62,398 nt of DNA, taken from contig NZ_CABVPL010000047.1 of NCBI RefSeq assembly GCF_902499045.1, positions 1-62,398 on the forward strand, given 5' to 3'. The notes beneath the pieces were generated by a model. It was not told the origin of the DNA. It did no database searches and saw only the letters and a list, made by a program, of their open reading frames with translations. The stretch's first letter is position 1. Each line of letters opens with the position of its first letter. A program made the position numbers and the translations under genes. Origin of the DNA: Burkholderia latens. GTDB lineage: Bacteria > Pseudomonadota > Gammaproteobacteria > Burkholderiales > Burkholderiaceae. Shown here piece by piece: positions 54,001 to 62,398 of the stretch.

Positions 54001-54039
54001 AAATAAAAACGGCCGCGAACACGCGGTTCGCGGCCGTTC
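54001..54039 (-). terminator. Terminator after tal
   Basis: On the minus strand AACGGCCGCGAAC pairs with GTTCGCGGCCGTT (54009-54021 with 54027-54039), a 13-bp stem with a 5-base loop, followed by TTTTTATTTT (54001-54010 read in reverse). It ends transcription of tal. Confidence 0.85.
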
Positions 54040-54108
54040 GTCGTGCCTACTGACGGCTGTTGTCAGGCTTGCTGACGGATCAACTGACAGCCGTCACGCA
54101 CGCGCGAT

Positions 54109-55062
54109 TCAGCGCAGCGCGTCGATCAGCTTCTCGAGCTTCACCGCGTCGGCGGCGAAGACGCGTATGCCTTCGGCGAGTTTCTCCGTCGCCATCGCTT
54201 CGTCGTTCAGCTGGAAGCGGAACGACGCCTCGTCGATCGCGACGCGCTCGGTCGGCTTGTCGTGCAGCGCGTCCGGCGACAGCTTGCGCGCCACCGTGTC
54301 GTTGCTGTCGTGCAGCTTTTGCAGCAGGTCGGGGCTGATCGTCAGCAGGTCGCAGCCGGCGAGCTCGGTGATCTGGCTCGTCGTGCGGAAGCTCGCGCCC
54401 ATCACTTCGGTCTTGTAGCCGAACGTCTTGTAGTACGTGTAGATGCGGCGCACCGACTGCACGCCCGGATCGTTCGCACCGCCGTTCTTCGCTTCGTCCC
54501 AGTCGGCGCCGGCCTGCTTCTTGTACCAGTCGTAGATGCGGCCGACGAACGGCGAGATCAGCTGCGCGCCGGCTTCCGCGCATGCGGCGGCCTGCACGAG
54601 CGAGAAAAGCAGGGTCATGTTGCACTTGATCCCTTCCTGCTGCAGCACCTCGGCCGCGCGAACGCCTTCCCACGTCGACGCGAGCTTGATCAGGATGCGC
54701 TCGCGGCCGATGCCGGCGGCTTCGTACAGCTTGATGAGTTCGCGGCCCTTGTCGATCGAGCGCTGCGTGTCGAACGACAGGCGCGCGTCGACCTCGGTCG
54801 ACACGCGGCCCGGGATCAGCTTCAGGATCTCGGTGCCGAATGCGATCAGCAGGCGGTCGATGATGAAATCGGTGCTTTCGTTGCGGTGATCGCGGACGGT
54901 TTTCTCGAGAATCGGCTTGTACGCGTCTTTCTGGACGGCCTTCAGGATCAGCGACGGATTCGTGGTCGCGTCCTGCGGCTTGTATTGCGCAAGCTGCTGG
55001 AAATCGCCCGTGTCGGCGACGACGGTCGTGTACTGCTTCAGCTGGTCGAGTGCGGTAGTCAT
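54109..55062 (-). CDS. tal: Transaldolase
   Basis: A 317-residue pentose-phosphate enzyme that transfers a dihydroxyacetone unit between sugar phosphates. Patterns are [14 protein letters not shown] near the start, [19 protein letters not shown], the Schiff-base lysine in [13 protein letters not shown], and [20 protein letters not shown] and [15 protein letters not shown]. The length is that of TalB. The ATG at 55062 is chosen over 55146, since the extra residues are low-complexity. Monocistronic; ends at a strong terminator. Confidence 0.96.
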   Translation of the reverse strand: MTTALDQLKQYTTVVADTGDFQQLAQYKPQDATTNPSLILKAVQKDAYKPILEKTVRDHRNESTDFIIDRLLIAFGTEILKLIPGRVSTEVDARLSFDTQRSIDKGRELIKLYEAAGIGRERILIKLASTWEGVRAAEVLQQEGIKCNMTLLFSLVQAAACAEAGAQLISPFVGRIYDWYKKQAGADWDEAKNGGANDPGVQSVRRIYTYYKTFGYKTEVMGASFRTTSQITELAGCDLLTISPDLLQKLHDSNDTVARKLSPDALHDKPTERVAIDEASFRFQLNDEAMATEKLAEGIRVFAADAVKLEKLIDALR

Positions 55063-55232
55063 GGCGATTCGGGAGGAGGGCGCGGGGCGCCCGGGGTTCT
55101 CACGGGCCGCGCGAGCGCGGCGGCGAAGCGAGGCGGCGCCGGGCACCGCCTCCGATCCACTATTTTAGGCCCGATTCGCGTCGCGCACGTTTTGGCGCGC
55201 CTTTTGCGTCGCGCGTGCCGCGCGATGCGGCG

Positions 55233-56444
55233 CTACGCGGGGCGGCGCGCGTTCAGGATCACCTGCGTGACGATCCCCGCGACGAGCCCCCAGAACGCCG
55301 AGCCGATCGACAGCAGCGTGAGGCCCGACGCCGTCACCATGAACGTGACGAGCGCCGCTTCGCGCTGCTTCACGTCCTGCATCGCGTTCGCGAGCCCGCT
55401 CATGATCGAGCCGAACAGTGCGAGCGCGGCGACCGACACCACGAGCGCCTTCGGCAGCGCCGCGAACAGCGCGGCGATCGTCGCGCCGAAGACGCCTGCG
55501 ACCAGGTAGAACGTGCCGCACCACACGGCGGCCGTGTAGCGCTTCGCGCGATCCTCGTGCGCTTCGGGGCCCGTGCAGATCGCGGCCGTGATCGCCGCGA
55601 GATTCACGCCGTGCGAGCCGAACGGCGCGAGCAGCAGCGAAGCGAGGCCGGTCGTCGCGATCAGCGGCGACGACGGCGTCGCATAGCCGTCCGCGCGCAG
55701 CACCGCGATGCCCGGTACGTTCTGCGACGCCATCGCGACGACGAACAGCGGAATGCCGATGCTGACGATCGATGCGATCGAGAACGCGGGCATCGTGAAC
55801 ACGGGTTGCGCGAGCGCGATGTGGAAATGGCTGAAGTCGAGCAGGCCGAGGCCGTCAGCCACCGCGGTGCCGGCGATCAGCGTCGTGACGATCGCATAGC
55901 GCGGCGCGAGCCGCTTGACGATCAGGTACGTGAAGAACATCGCAAGCACGAGCGCGGTCTGGAACTGCGCGGCGCGGAAGATCTCGATGCCGATCTCGAA
56001 CAGGATGCCCGCGAGCAGCGCGGCCGCGATGCCGGCCGGAATGCGCTTCATCAGCGTGTCGAACAGCCCGCTCACGCCGACGGCCGTCAGCAGCAGCGCG
56101 CAGACGACGAACGCGCCGATCGCGTCCGCATACGGCACGCCGGGCAGAGACGCGATCAGCAGCGCGGCGCCGGGCGTCGACCACGCGACGACCACGGGCG
56201 CGCGAAAGCGCAGCGACAGGCCGATCGTCGTCAGCGCCATCCCGATCGACAGCGCCCAGATCCACGACGAGATCTGCGCGTCGGTGAGGTGCGCGGCGCG
56301 GCCGGCCTGGAACATCAGCACGAGCGAGCTCGTGTAGCCGGTCATCATCGCGACGAAGCCGGCGACGAGCGCGGACACGGACGTATCGGCGAAAAAGCGG
56401 CGGCCGCCGGCGCGGCCGGCGCTCGCGGTGGGCGAAGGATTCAT
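55233..56444 (-). CDS. BenE-type benzoate/aromatic acid transporter
   Basis: A 403-residue membrane protein with about 11-12 helices. The sequence MTGYTSSLVLMFQAGRAAHL, RAPVVVAWSTPGAALLIASL and ALGLLTASGLTLLSIGSAFW-like end (VTASGLTLLSIGSAFWGLVA) is typical of BenE. Proton-driven uptake of benzoate or a related acid is expected. No benzoate catabolic genes are beside it in this window. It starts at ATG 56444. Confidence 0.9.
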   Translation of the reverse strand: MNPSPTASAGRAGGRRFFADTSVSALVAGFVAMMTGYTSSLVLMFQAGRAAHLTDAQISSWIWALSIGMALTTIGLSLRFRAPVVVAWSTPGAALLIASLPGVPYADAIGAFVVCALLLTAVGVSGLFDTLMKRIPAGIAAALLAGILFEIGIEIFRAAQFQTALVLAMFFTYLIVKRLAPRYAIVTTLIAGTAVADGLGLLDFSHFHIALAQPVFTMPAFSIASIVSIGIPLFVVAMASQNVPGIAVLRADGYATPSSPLIATTGLASLLLAPFGSHGVNLAAITAAICTGPEAHEDRAKRYTAAVWCGTFYLVAGVFGATIAALFAALPKALVVSVAALALFGSIMSGLANAMQDVKQREAALVTFMVTASGLTLLSIGSAFWGLVAGIVTQVILNARRPA

Positions 56445-56502
56445 GCTGTCTCCGGGGGGGAGGCCGCGCGGATGCGGCCTGCGTGTCTACGGGGTGGGTT
56501 CG

Positions 56503-57678
56503 TTATTTGCTGAGTGCGCGCATCGCGGTTTCGAGGCCCGCGAGCGTGAGCGGATACATGCGCTGGCCGAGCACGTCGCGAATGATCGCGACCGATTGCC
56601 GGTATTCCCATAGCCGCTCGGGCTCGGGGTTCAGCCATGCGTGGTGCGGGAACTGGTCGGCGAGGCGGCGCAGCCAGACGGCGCCGGCTTCCGGGTTGTT
56701 GTATTCGACCGAGCCGCCGGGCTGCAGCACTTCGTACGGGCTCATCGTCGCGTCGCCGACGAAAATCAGTTTGTAGTCGGGCGTGAACTTGTGCAGCACG
56801 TCCCATGTCGCGGTGCGCTCCGAGTGACGGCGGCGGTTGTTCTTCCACAGGTGGTCGTACACGCAGTTGTGGAAGTAGTAGAACTCGAGATGCTTGAACT
56901 CGGCCTTCGCGGCCGAGAACAGCTCCTCCGTGCGCTTGATGTGATCGTCCATCGAGCCGCCGACGTCGAGCAGCATCAGCACCTTCACGTTGTTGTGACG
57001 CTCGGGCACCATCCGCAGATCGAGCCAGCCCGCGTTCGCGGCGGTGCTGCGGATCGTGCCGGGCAGGTCGAGCTCCTCGGCCGCGCCTTCGCGCGCGAAG
57101 CGGCGCAGGCGGCGCAGCGCGACCTTGATGTTGCGGGTGCCGATCTCGACCGAGTCGTCGTAATCGCGGTACGCGCGCGCCTCCCACACCTTGACCGCGG
57201 TGCGGTTGCCGTTCGACGGGCCGCCGATGCGCATCCCTTCCGGGTTGTAGCCGCCGTGGCCGAACGGCGACGTGCCGCCGGTGCCGATCCACTTGTTGCC
57301 GCCTTCGTGGCGTTCCTTCTGCTCGTCGAGCAGTTCCTTCAGGCGCTCCATCAGCTTGTCGAGCCCGCCCATCGCGTCGATCTGCGCCTTTTCCTCCGGC
57401 GACAACTCACGCTCGAGGCGCTTCTCGAGCCAGTCGAGCGGAATGTCGAACGCTTCGGACGGCAGCGCGGACACGCCGCGGAAATACGCGCCGAACGCCT
57501 GGTCGAACTTGTCGAAGTACTGCTCGTCCTTGACGAGCGTCATCCGCGCGAGGAAGTAGAACGCGTCGATCGACGGCGAGATCAGCCCGGCCTTCAGCGA
57601 TTCGAGCAGCGTCAGGTATTCCTTCACCGAGACGGGCAGCTTGGCTGCGCGCAGCGCGTAGAAGAAATTGAGCAGCAT
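56503..57678 (-). CDS. VWA-domain protein, CoxE-like
   Basis: A 391-residue protein. A von Willebrand A-type domain (about 215-390) has the metal site LMLLDVGGSMDDH (DxGxS). The N-terminal part (LNFFYALRAAKLPVSVKEYL) is typical of the CoxE family. It is paired with the MoxR ATPase upstream, with 21 bases between. Such MoxR/VWA pairs help assemble or insert metal into enzyme complexes; the target is not visible here. Confidence 0.9.
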   Translation of the reverse strand: MLLNFFYALRAAKLPVSVKEYLTLLESLKAGLISPSIDAFYFLARMTLVKDEQYFDKFDQAFGAYFRGVSALPSEAFDIPLDWLEKRLERELSPEEKAQIDAMGGLDKLMERLKELLDEQKERHEGGNKWIGTGGTSPFGHGGYNPEGMRIGGPSNGNRTAVKVWEARAYRDYDDSVEIGTRNIKVALRRLRRFAREGAAEELDLPGTIRSTAANAGWLDLRMVPERHNNVKVLMLLDVGGSMDDHIKRTEELFSAAKAEFKHLEFYYFHNCVYDHLWKNNRRRHSERTATWDVLHKFTPDYKLIFVGDATMSPYEVLQPGGSVEYNNPEAGAVWLRRLADQFPHHAWLNPEPERLWEYRQSVAIIRDVLGQRMYPLTLAGLETAMRALSK

Positions 57679-57699
57679 GGCCGGGCCTTCGTGGACGGA

Positions 57700-58542
<843 letters not shown>

Positions 58543-58786
58543 GGCGGCGCTCTTCTTAATCGCAAAAAAACCCAGTATAAGTCAGAAGGGCTGTCCGGGC
58601 GGGCGGCGCCCGCGTATCGTTGCGGGGCTGCGGCGGGGCGGGCCGGGGCGCCAATATGGACGCGTTCCCCGCCGACGCGGTACAATCTGGCCGTTTTTTT
58701 TGGCCTGCGTGGCGATCCATAAGCAAAACGGCGCGGGCCGTTGCCGCTTCGGCGCCAGTTTCCCCTCAAGCTAGGTTACAAGAGCT

Positions 58787-59146
58787 ATGAACAAATTCGT
58801 CGGCAAACACGTCGTTGTCGCAGCGCTCGTGGCGCTCGCGGGCAGCGCGCAGGCGGCCGGTGTGGTCGGCAACCCGAAGGACGGGGCGAGCAAGGCCGCC
58901 ATGTGTATCGGTTGCCACGGCATTCAGGATTACCGCGCGGCCTACCCGGAGGTCTACCGGGTGCCGGTCCTCGGCGGCCAGAACCAGCAATATCTCGAGA
59001 ATGCGCTGAAGGCGTACCGCAAGAAGGATCGTCACTTCCCGTCGATGAACGCGATCGCCGGTTCGCTGACGGATCAGGACATCGCGGATCTGGCGGCTTA
59101 CTACGCCGCCCAGAAGGCCGACACGAAGGACAATCCCTACAAGTAA
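58787..59146 (+). CDS. Periplasmic cytochrome c, class I
   Basis: A 119-residue exported monoheme protein. The signal peptide (KHVVVAALVALAGSAQA) is followed by AAMCIGCHGIQDYRAAYPEV, the heme-binding CIGCH, and a C-terminal axial-ligand region with HFPSMNAIAGSLTDQDIADL (the Met). It carries electrons to a terminal oxidase or other acceptor. It is paired with a second cytochrome c after 41 bases. Confidence 0.92.
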   Translation: MNKFVGKHVVVAALVALAGSAQAAGVVGNPKDGASKAAMCIGCHGIQDYRAAYPEVYRVPVLGGQNQQYLENALKAYRKKDRHFPSMNAIAGSLTDQDIADLAAYYAAQKADTKDNPYK

Positions 59147-59187
59147 AGCGCGCGCCGCCGATTCTTACCGGCGGGACAGGAGCATTC

Positions 59188-59547
59188 ATGAACAACGCAT
59201 TCAAGACGGCGGCGGTTGCACTGGCGGCCGGCCTCGCGATCGGCACCGCGCATGCGGCGGACATCTCGAAGGGCAAGGAACTGGTCGAATCGCACAACTG
59301 CGCGGCCTGCCACGGCGCGCAGCTGAACAAGCCGATCAACGCCGAGTATCCGCGCCTCGCGGGCCAGCATGCGGACTATCTCGTGTGGTCGATGCGCCAG
59401 TACCAGATGGGGCTGACGAACCCGCTGCTCGGCCGCAACAACGCGATCATGCAGGCGCAGGTGCAGAACCTGTCGGTCAACGACATGAAGGACATCGCGG
59501 CCTACATCGAGTCGCTGAAAGAGACCGATCTCGTCTTCAAGAAGTAA
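59188..59547 (+). CDS. Periplasmic cytochrome c, class I (second of pair)
   Basis: A 119-residue exported monoheme protein, similar in build to the one before. It has a signal peptide (FKTAAVALAAGLAIGTAHAA), heme site NCAACHGAQLNKP, and the distal NNAIMQAQVQNLSVNDMKDI with the Met ligand. The two genes are probably a tandem duplication that has diverged (c4/c553 type). ACAGGAG precedes the ATG. A terminator follows at 59579. Confidence 0.92.
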   Translation: MNNAFKTAAVALAAGLAIGTAHAADISKGKELVESHNCAACHGAQLNKPINAEYPRLAGQHADYLVWSMRQYQMGLTNPLLGRNNAIMQAQVQNLSVNDMKDIAAYIESLKETDLVFKK

Positions 59548-59578
59548 GCGCGCCGGGCATTGCCGGCCCGTGCAGCAG

Positions 59579-59609
59579 GAATACCCCGCCGCCGCGGGGT
59601 ATTTTTTTG
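59579..59609 (+). terminator. Terminator after the cytochrome pair
   Basis: ATACCCCG (59581-59588) pairs with CGGGGTAT (59595-59602), loop of 6, followed by seven T's. Typical rho-independent structure. Confidence 0.85.
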
Positions 59610-59647
59610 TCCGCGGCCCGGCCGGCCCGGCCGCGGCGGCGCGGCGC

Positions 59648-60082
59648 TCAGTCGCGCGACGCGCGGCGCAGGATGCGCTGAAGGTAAGCGTCCGTATCGG
59701 GCGGCGTGCCGGTGCGCTGCGCTTCCCAGATCGTTTCGCCGAGACATTCCATGATCACGTGCTGTGCTTCGTGCGTCGAATCGAGCTTCGCGGCCAGTTT
59801 GTCGTGCGCGGCGCGGATGCCGGGCGGCTGGTCGATCGACAACTGCTCGCTGATCGCGAGATGCATCGACAGATGCAGGAACGGGTTCGTGCGGCCTTCC
59901 TCGGGCGTGTAGTTGCGCGCGGCGGCGCCGTCGGCGTCCGCGAGGTCGTCATGGTATTCGGGGTGCTCGACGATCCAGTCGGCGGCCATCGCTTCCAGCG
60001 GCGTCAGGATCTCGCCTGCGCGCTGCTTGCGCCAGGTCTCGGTGAAAAAGCGACGGACGTCGTCGCGGCTCGGATTGAACAT
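59648..60082 (-). CDS. DUF1841 family protein
   Basis: A 144-residue soluble protein whose sequence FNPSRDDVRRFFTETWRKQR, ADWIVEHPEYHDDLADADGA, NPFLHLSMHLAISEQLSIDQ and the final AHHDVMECL-like segment (AQHVIMECLGETIWEAQRTG) are the hallmarks of DUF1841. Widely present in beta- and gammaproteobacteria, function unknown. The His and acidic residues may bind a metal. Single gene converging on the cytochromes. Confidence 0.92.
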   Translation of the reverse strand: MFNPSRDDVRRFFTETWRKQRAGEILTPLEAMAADWIVEHPEYHDDLADADGAAARNYTPEEGRTNPFLHLSMHLAISEQLSIDQPPGIRAAHDKLAAKLDSTHEAQHVIMECLGETIWEAQRTGTPPDTDAYLQRILRRASRD

Positions 60083-60343
60083 GGTGGGGAAACGTCGTGA
60101 TTCGGGCGGCGTCGTGCCGCGTCGGGCATTGTACGCCGGGTCGGCGGGCCGTGCTGGCGGCCGGTGGCATGCGGGCAGAACGGACGTCGCGGCTCGCCGC
60201 CGGCGGCAGCGGCCGCCCGCCCGCGCAGCGCGCGTTGGCCGGGCCGGCTGCGCACCGCGCAGCGGGTAAGCGCGGGCTAGGCTGGCGGCCGCCGCGCCGC
60301 TACACTCCGACGATTCCTATCGTCGCGCTTGCGCCGTTTCGTC

Positions 60344-61273
60344 ATGTCCGCCACCGTCCGATCTCCTTCCGCCGCGCTGCAGGGCGCGCTCTATGTCGCG
60401 CTGTCCGCCGCCGCGTTCGGCGCGATGGCGATCTTCGGCCGCTATGCGTATGCGGGCGGCGTCGACGTGCTCGGACTGTTGATCGTGCGCTTCGCGATCG
60501 GCGGCGCGGTCCTTGCCGCGATCGCGCGGCGCCGCCGCGTCGCATGGCCGCGCGGCCGCGCGCTCGCGCCGCTCGTCGCGATGGGCGCGCTCGGCTACGT
60601 CGGCCAGTCGTTCTGCTATTTCAGCGCGCTCCAGCATGCGCAGGCGAGCCTCGTCGCGCTGCTGCTGTACCTGTATCCGGCATTCGTCACGCTGCTCGCC
60701 GCCTGGTGGCTCGGCGAGCGCCTCACGCGCGCGAAGGCGGTCGCGCTCGTGCTGTGCGTCGCGGGCTCGGCGCTGATGGTCGGCGGCGGCCACGGCGAGC
60801 CGCTCGGCATCGCGCTCGCGCTGGCCGCCGCGGTCATCTATTCGCTGTACATCGTCGGCGGCACGAAGGCGACGCGTGGCGTCGATCCGGTCGCGACCAC
60901 CGCGATCATCTGCCTGTCGGCGACCGCGACGCTCGTCGCGATCGCGCTCGTGCGGACCGCGGCATTCGGCGCGCCGCCGCGCTGGCCGGCGACGGCCGGC
61001 GGCTGGGCATCGATGCTCGCGATCGCGCTGGTGTCGACGGTCGCCGCGATGCTCGCATTCTTCGCCGGGCTCGAGCGGCTCGGGGCCGCACGCACGTCGA
61101 TGCTGTCGACGCTCGAACCGGTCGTGACGGTCGCGCTCGCCGCGCTGCTGTTCGGCGAGGCGCTGTCGCCGCTGCAGTGGGCGGGCGGCGTCGCGATCCT
61201 CGCGGCCGTGCTGGCGCTGGTGCGCGCGGGCGGCGCGGCAGCCGACGATGCGACGGCGACGTCCAATGCGTGA
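60344..61273 (+). CDS. EamA-family (DMT) transporter
   Basis: A 309-residue membrane protein of ten helices, two EamA repeats (VALSAAAFGAMAIFGRYAYA and YFSALQHAQASLVALLLYLY; then STLEPVVTVALAALLFGEAL). Probably exports small metabolites. It resembles the transporter at 42439-43347 only at family level. ATG 60344 is preferred over 60329. Single gene, converging on nth. Confidence 0.9.
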   Translation: MSATVRSPSAALQGALYVALSAAAFGAMAIFGRYAYAGGVDVLGLLIVRFAIGGAVLAAIARRRRVAWPRGRALAPLVAMGALGYVGQSFCYFSALQHAQASLVALLLYLYPAFVTLLAAWWLGERLTRAKAVALVLCVAGSALMVGGGHGEPLGIALALAAAVIYSLYIVGGTKATRGVDPVATTAIICLSATATLVAIALVRTAAFGAPPRWPATAGGWASMLAIALVSTVAAMLAFFAGLERLGAARTSMLSTLEPVVTVALAALLFGEALSPLQWAGGVAILAAVLALVRAGGAAADDATATSNA

Positions 61274-61378
61274 CGGAGAAGGGGAAGCCGCCGGGCGCAA
61301 CGGCGCCGGCCGGCTGTGCCGCACGCGCCCCGGGGCGGCCGGCGCGTTGCGCAGATGCTCAGCCGCGGCTGGCGCGCG

Positions 61379-62023
61379 TCACTCGTTCGGCGGCGGCGTC
61401 TTCGGCCGGAATTCGCACAGCGGCTCGATCGCGCAGTGCCAGCATTCGGGCTTGCGTGCCTTGCACACGTAGCGTCCGTGCAGGATCAGCCAGTGATGGG
61501 CGTCGTGCAGGAATTCCTTCGGCGTGAATTTCTCGAGCGCGGCCTCGACGGCCCGCACGTCCTTGCCCGGCGCGAGGCCGGTGCGATTCGCGACGCGGAA
61601 GATGTGCGTGTCGACCGCGATCGTCGGCTGGCCGAACGCGGTGTTCAGCACGACGTTCGCGGTCTTGCGGCCGACGCCCGGCAGGCTCTCGAGCGCTTCG
61701 CGATCGGCCGGCACCTCGCCGTCGTGGCGCTCGAGCAGGATCTTGCACGCCGCGATCACGTTCTTCGCCTTGGTGCGGTACAGGCCGATCGTCTTGATGT
61801 AGTCGGCGACGCCTTCTTCGCCGAGCGCGACGATTTGCCGCGGGGTGTTCGCGACCGGGAACATCTTGCGCATCGCCTTGTTGACCGACACGTCGGTCGC
61901 CTGAGCCGACAGCATCACCGCGATCAGCAGCTCGAACGGCGTCGTGTATTCGAGCTCGGTGGTCGGATGCGGATTGAGGCTTTGCAGCGTTTCGTAGATC
62001 GCGCGTCGTTTGCTGGCGTTCAT
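61379..62023 (-). CDS. nth: Endonuclease III
   Basis: A 214-residue DNA glycosylase/AP lyase removing oxidised pyrimidines. The helix-hairpin-helix LPGVGRKTANVVLNTAFGQP contains the catalytic Lys; the catalytic Asp lies in TIAVDTHIFRVANR. The iron-sulfur cluster ligands are in CKARKPECWHCAIEPLC. The start overlaps the stop of the rnfB gene by 4 bases (ATGA), so the two are coupled, as is common in proteobacteria. Confidence 0.97.
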   Translation of the reverse strand: MNASKRRAIYETLQSLNPHPTTELEYTTPFELLIAVMLSAQATDVSVNKAMRKMFPVANTPRQIVALGEEGVADYIKTIGLYRTKAKNVIAACKILLERHDGEVPADREALESLPGVGRKTANVVLNTAFGQPTIAVDTHIFRVANRTGLAPGKDVRAVEAALEKFTPKEFLHDAHHWLILHGRYVCKARKPECWHCAIEPLCEFRPKTPPPNE

Positions 62024-62398
62024 GGACGGTGCTTGTCAGGCGGTGCGGTCGGGCCGTTCCGCTCGTCGTTGTTGTCGGGCGCGTCGCCGTCGCCGGCTGC
62101 GGCGGCCTCGGCGTCACGCTGCGCCTGCTGTTCGGCGAGCCGCTTGCGGCGCGCTTCGGCCGCGTCGATCTGCGCCTGCACGGCCGCGCTCACGCCCTCG
62201 GTGTTCTTCGGGGCTGCGCCTTGCGCGGACAGCTCTTCCTTCTTCTTGCGCGCGCGTTCGAGCGCGGCGGCGATGATCGCGCGTTTCTTCGCGTCCGCGT
62301 CGTCGGCAGGTGCGGCGACCGGTGCGCCGGGCTCTCCCGTTGCCGGCGCGGCCTTGCCTGCACCGGCGCTGGCCGCGCGGCGGGCGGCCGCGCGCGCT
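62020..62398 (-). CDS. rsxB: RnfB/RsxB ferredoxin-type subunit, C-terminal part (partial)
   Basis: The visible part encodes the last 125 residues or so of a protein that begins beyond the window. It is a long Ala/Lys/Glu-rich tail (KKRAIIAAALERARKKKEEL, AAVQAQIDAAEARRKRLAEQ) as found at the C-terminus of RnfB/RsxB electron-transport subunits in Burkholderia. No iron-sulfur cysteines are in view. The stop overlaps the nth start. The call relies on the tail and on the rnfB-nth order. Confidence 0.7.
   Translation of the reverse strand, partial: ARAAARRAASAGAGKAAPATGEPGAPVAAPADDADAKKRAIIAAALERARKKKEELSAQGAAPKNTEGVSAAVQAQIDAAEARRKRLAEQQAQRDAEAAAAGDGDAPDNNDERNGPTAPPDKHRP

Overview
The window looks like chromosomal DNA of a Burkholderia species, probably of the B. 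cepacia complex. Coding sequence is very GC rich with strong third-position G/C bias. It carries parE-parC behind an ABC-F gene, nth next to the 3' end of rnfB, tal, htpG-ubiC, otsA, a PACE efflux gene with its LysR partner, and a MocR regulator. This assignment rests on recognised gene families and composition only, and the species cannot be fixed from the window.

Layout. 1-10972 is core or lightly accessory chromosome: the tail of an ABC transporter ATPase, two tandem paralogous lipoproteins, otsA with an overlapping P-loop kinase-like gene, an MFS exporter, small envelope proteins, ecotin, a protein-isoaspartate methyltransferase fused to an erythromycin-esterase-like domain, and an SDR. 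11269-25609 is an integrated element of about 14.3 kb sitting at the 3' end of a tRNA-Arg(CCT) gene. 25602-62398 returns to chromosome: the tRNA, rubredoxin, uup, parE, parC, membrane and regulatory genes, a chromate transporter, a GGDEF-EAL protein, a PLP-enzyme/RidA/exporter group beside a MocR regulator, htpG, a monocarboxylate symporter pair, tal, a MoxR/VWA pair, two cytochromes c, nth and the end of rnfB.

The island is the most interesting part. It has the parts list of a P4-like satellite: a tRNA-targeting tyrosine integrase, an AlpA-type activator, a run of tiny translationally coupled genes, and one large PriCT-2/Toprim/DUF927 replication protein. It also has two separate clusters of six TCTCCAAA-type repeats each. 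In the excised circle these clusters would lie about 3.3 kb apart, like the ori and crr of phage P4. I see no capsid, terminase or lysis genes. Its remaining genes are lower in GC and look like antiviral cargo: a PD-(D/E)xK-type nuclease near the left end, an AbiU2-like HEPN protein with an unknown zinc-ribbon protein and an unknown third protein, and a second HEPN protein with an RNxxxH motif next to the integrase. A serine recombinase with its own array of inverted repeats (a likely res site) lies among them.

Other points are a possible toxin/immunity remnant before htpG, a clear heat-shock promoter for htpG, a T-N11-A operator between the LysR and PACE genes, direct repeats before the MocR gene, and DnaA-box-like sequences before parE.
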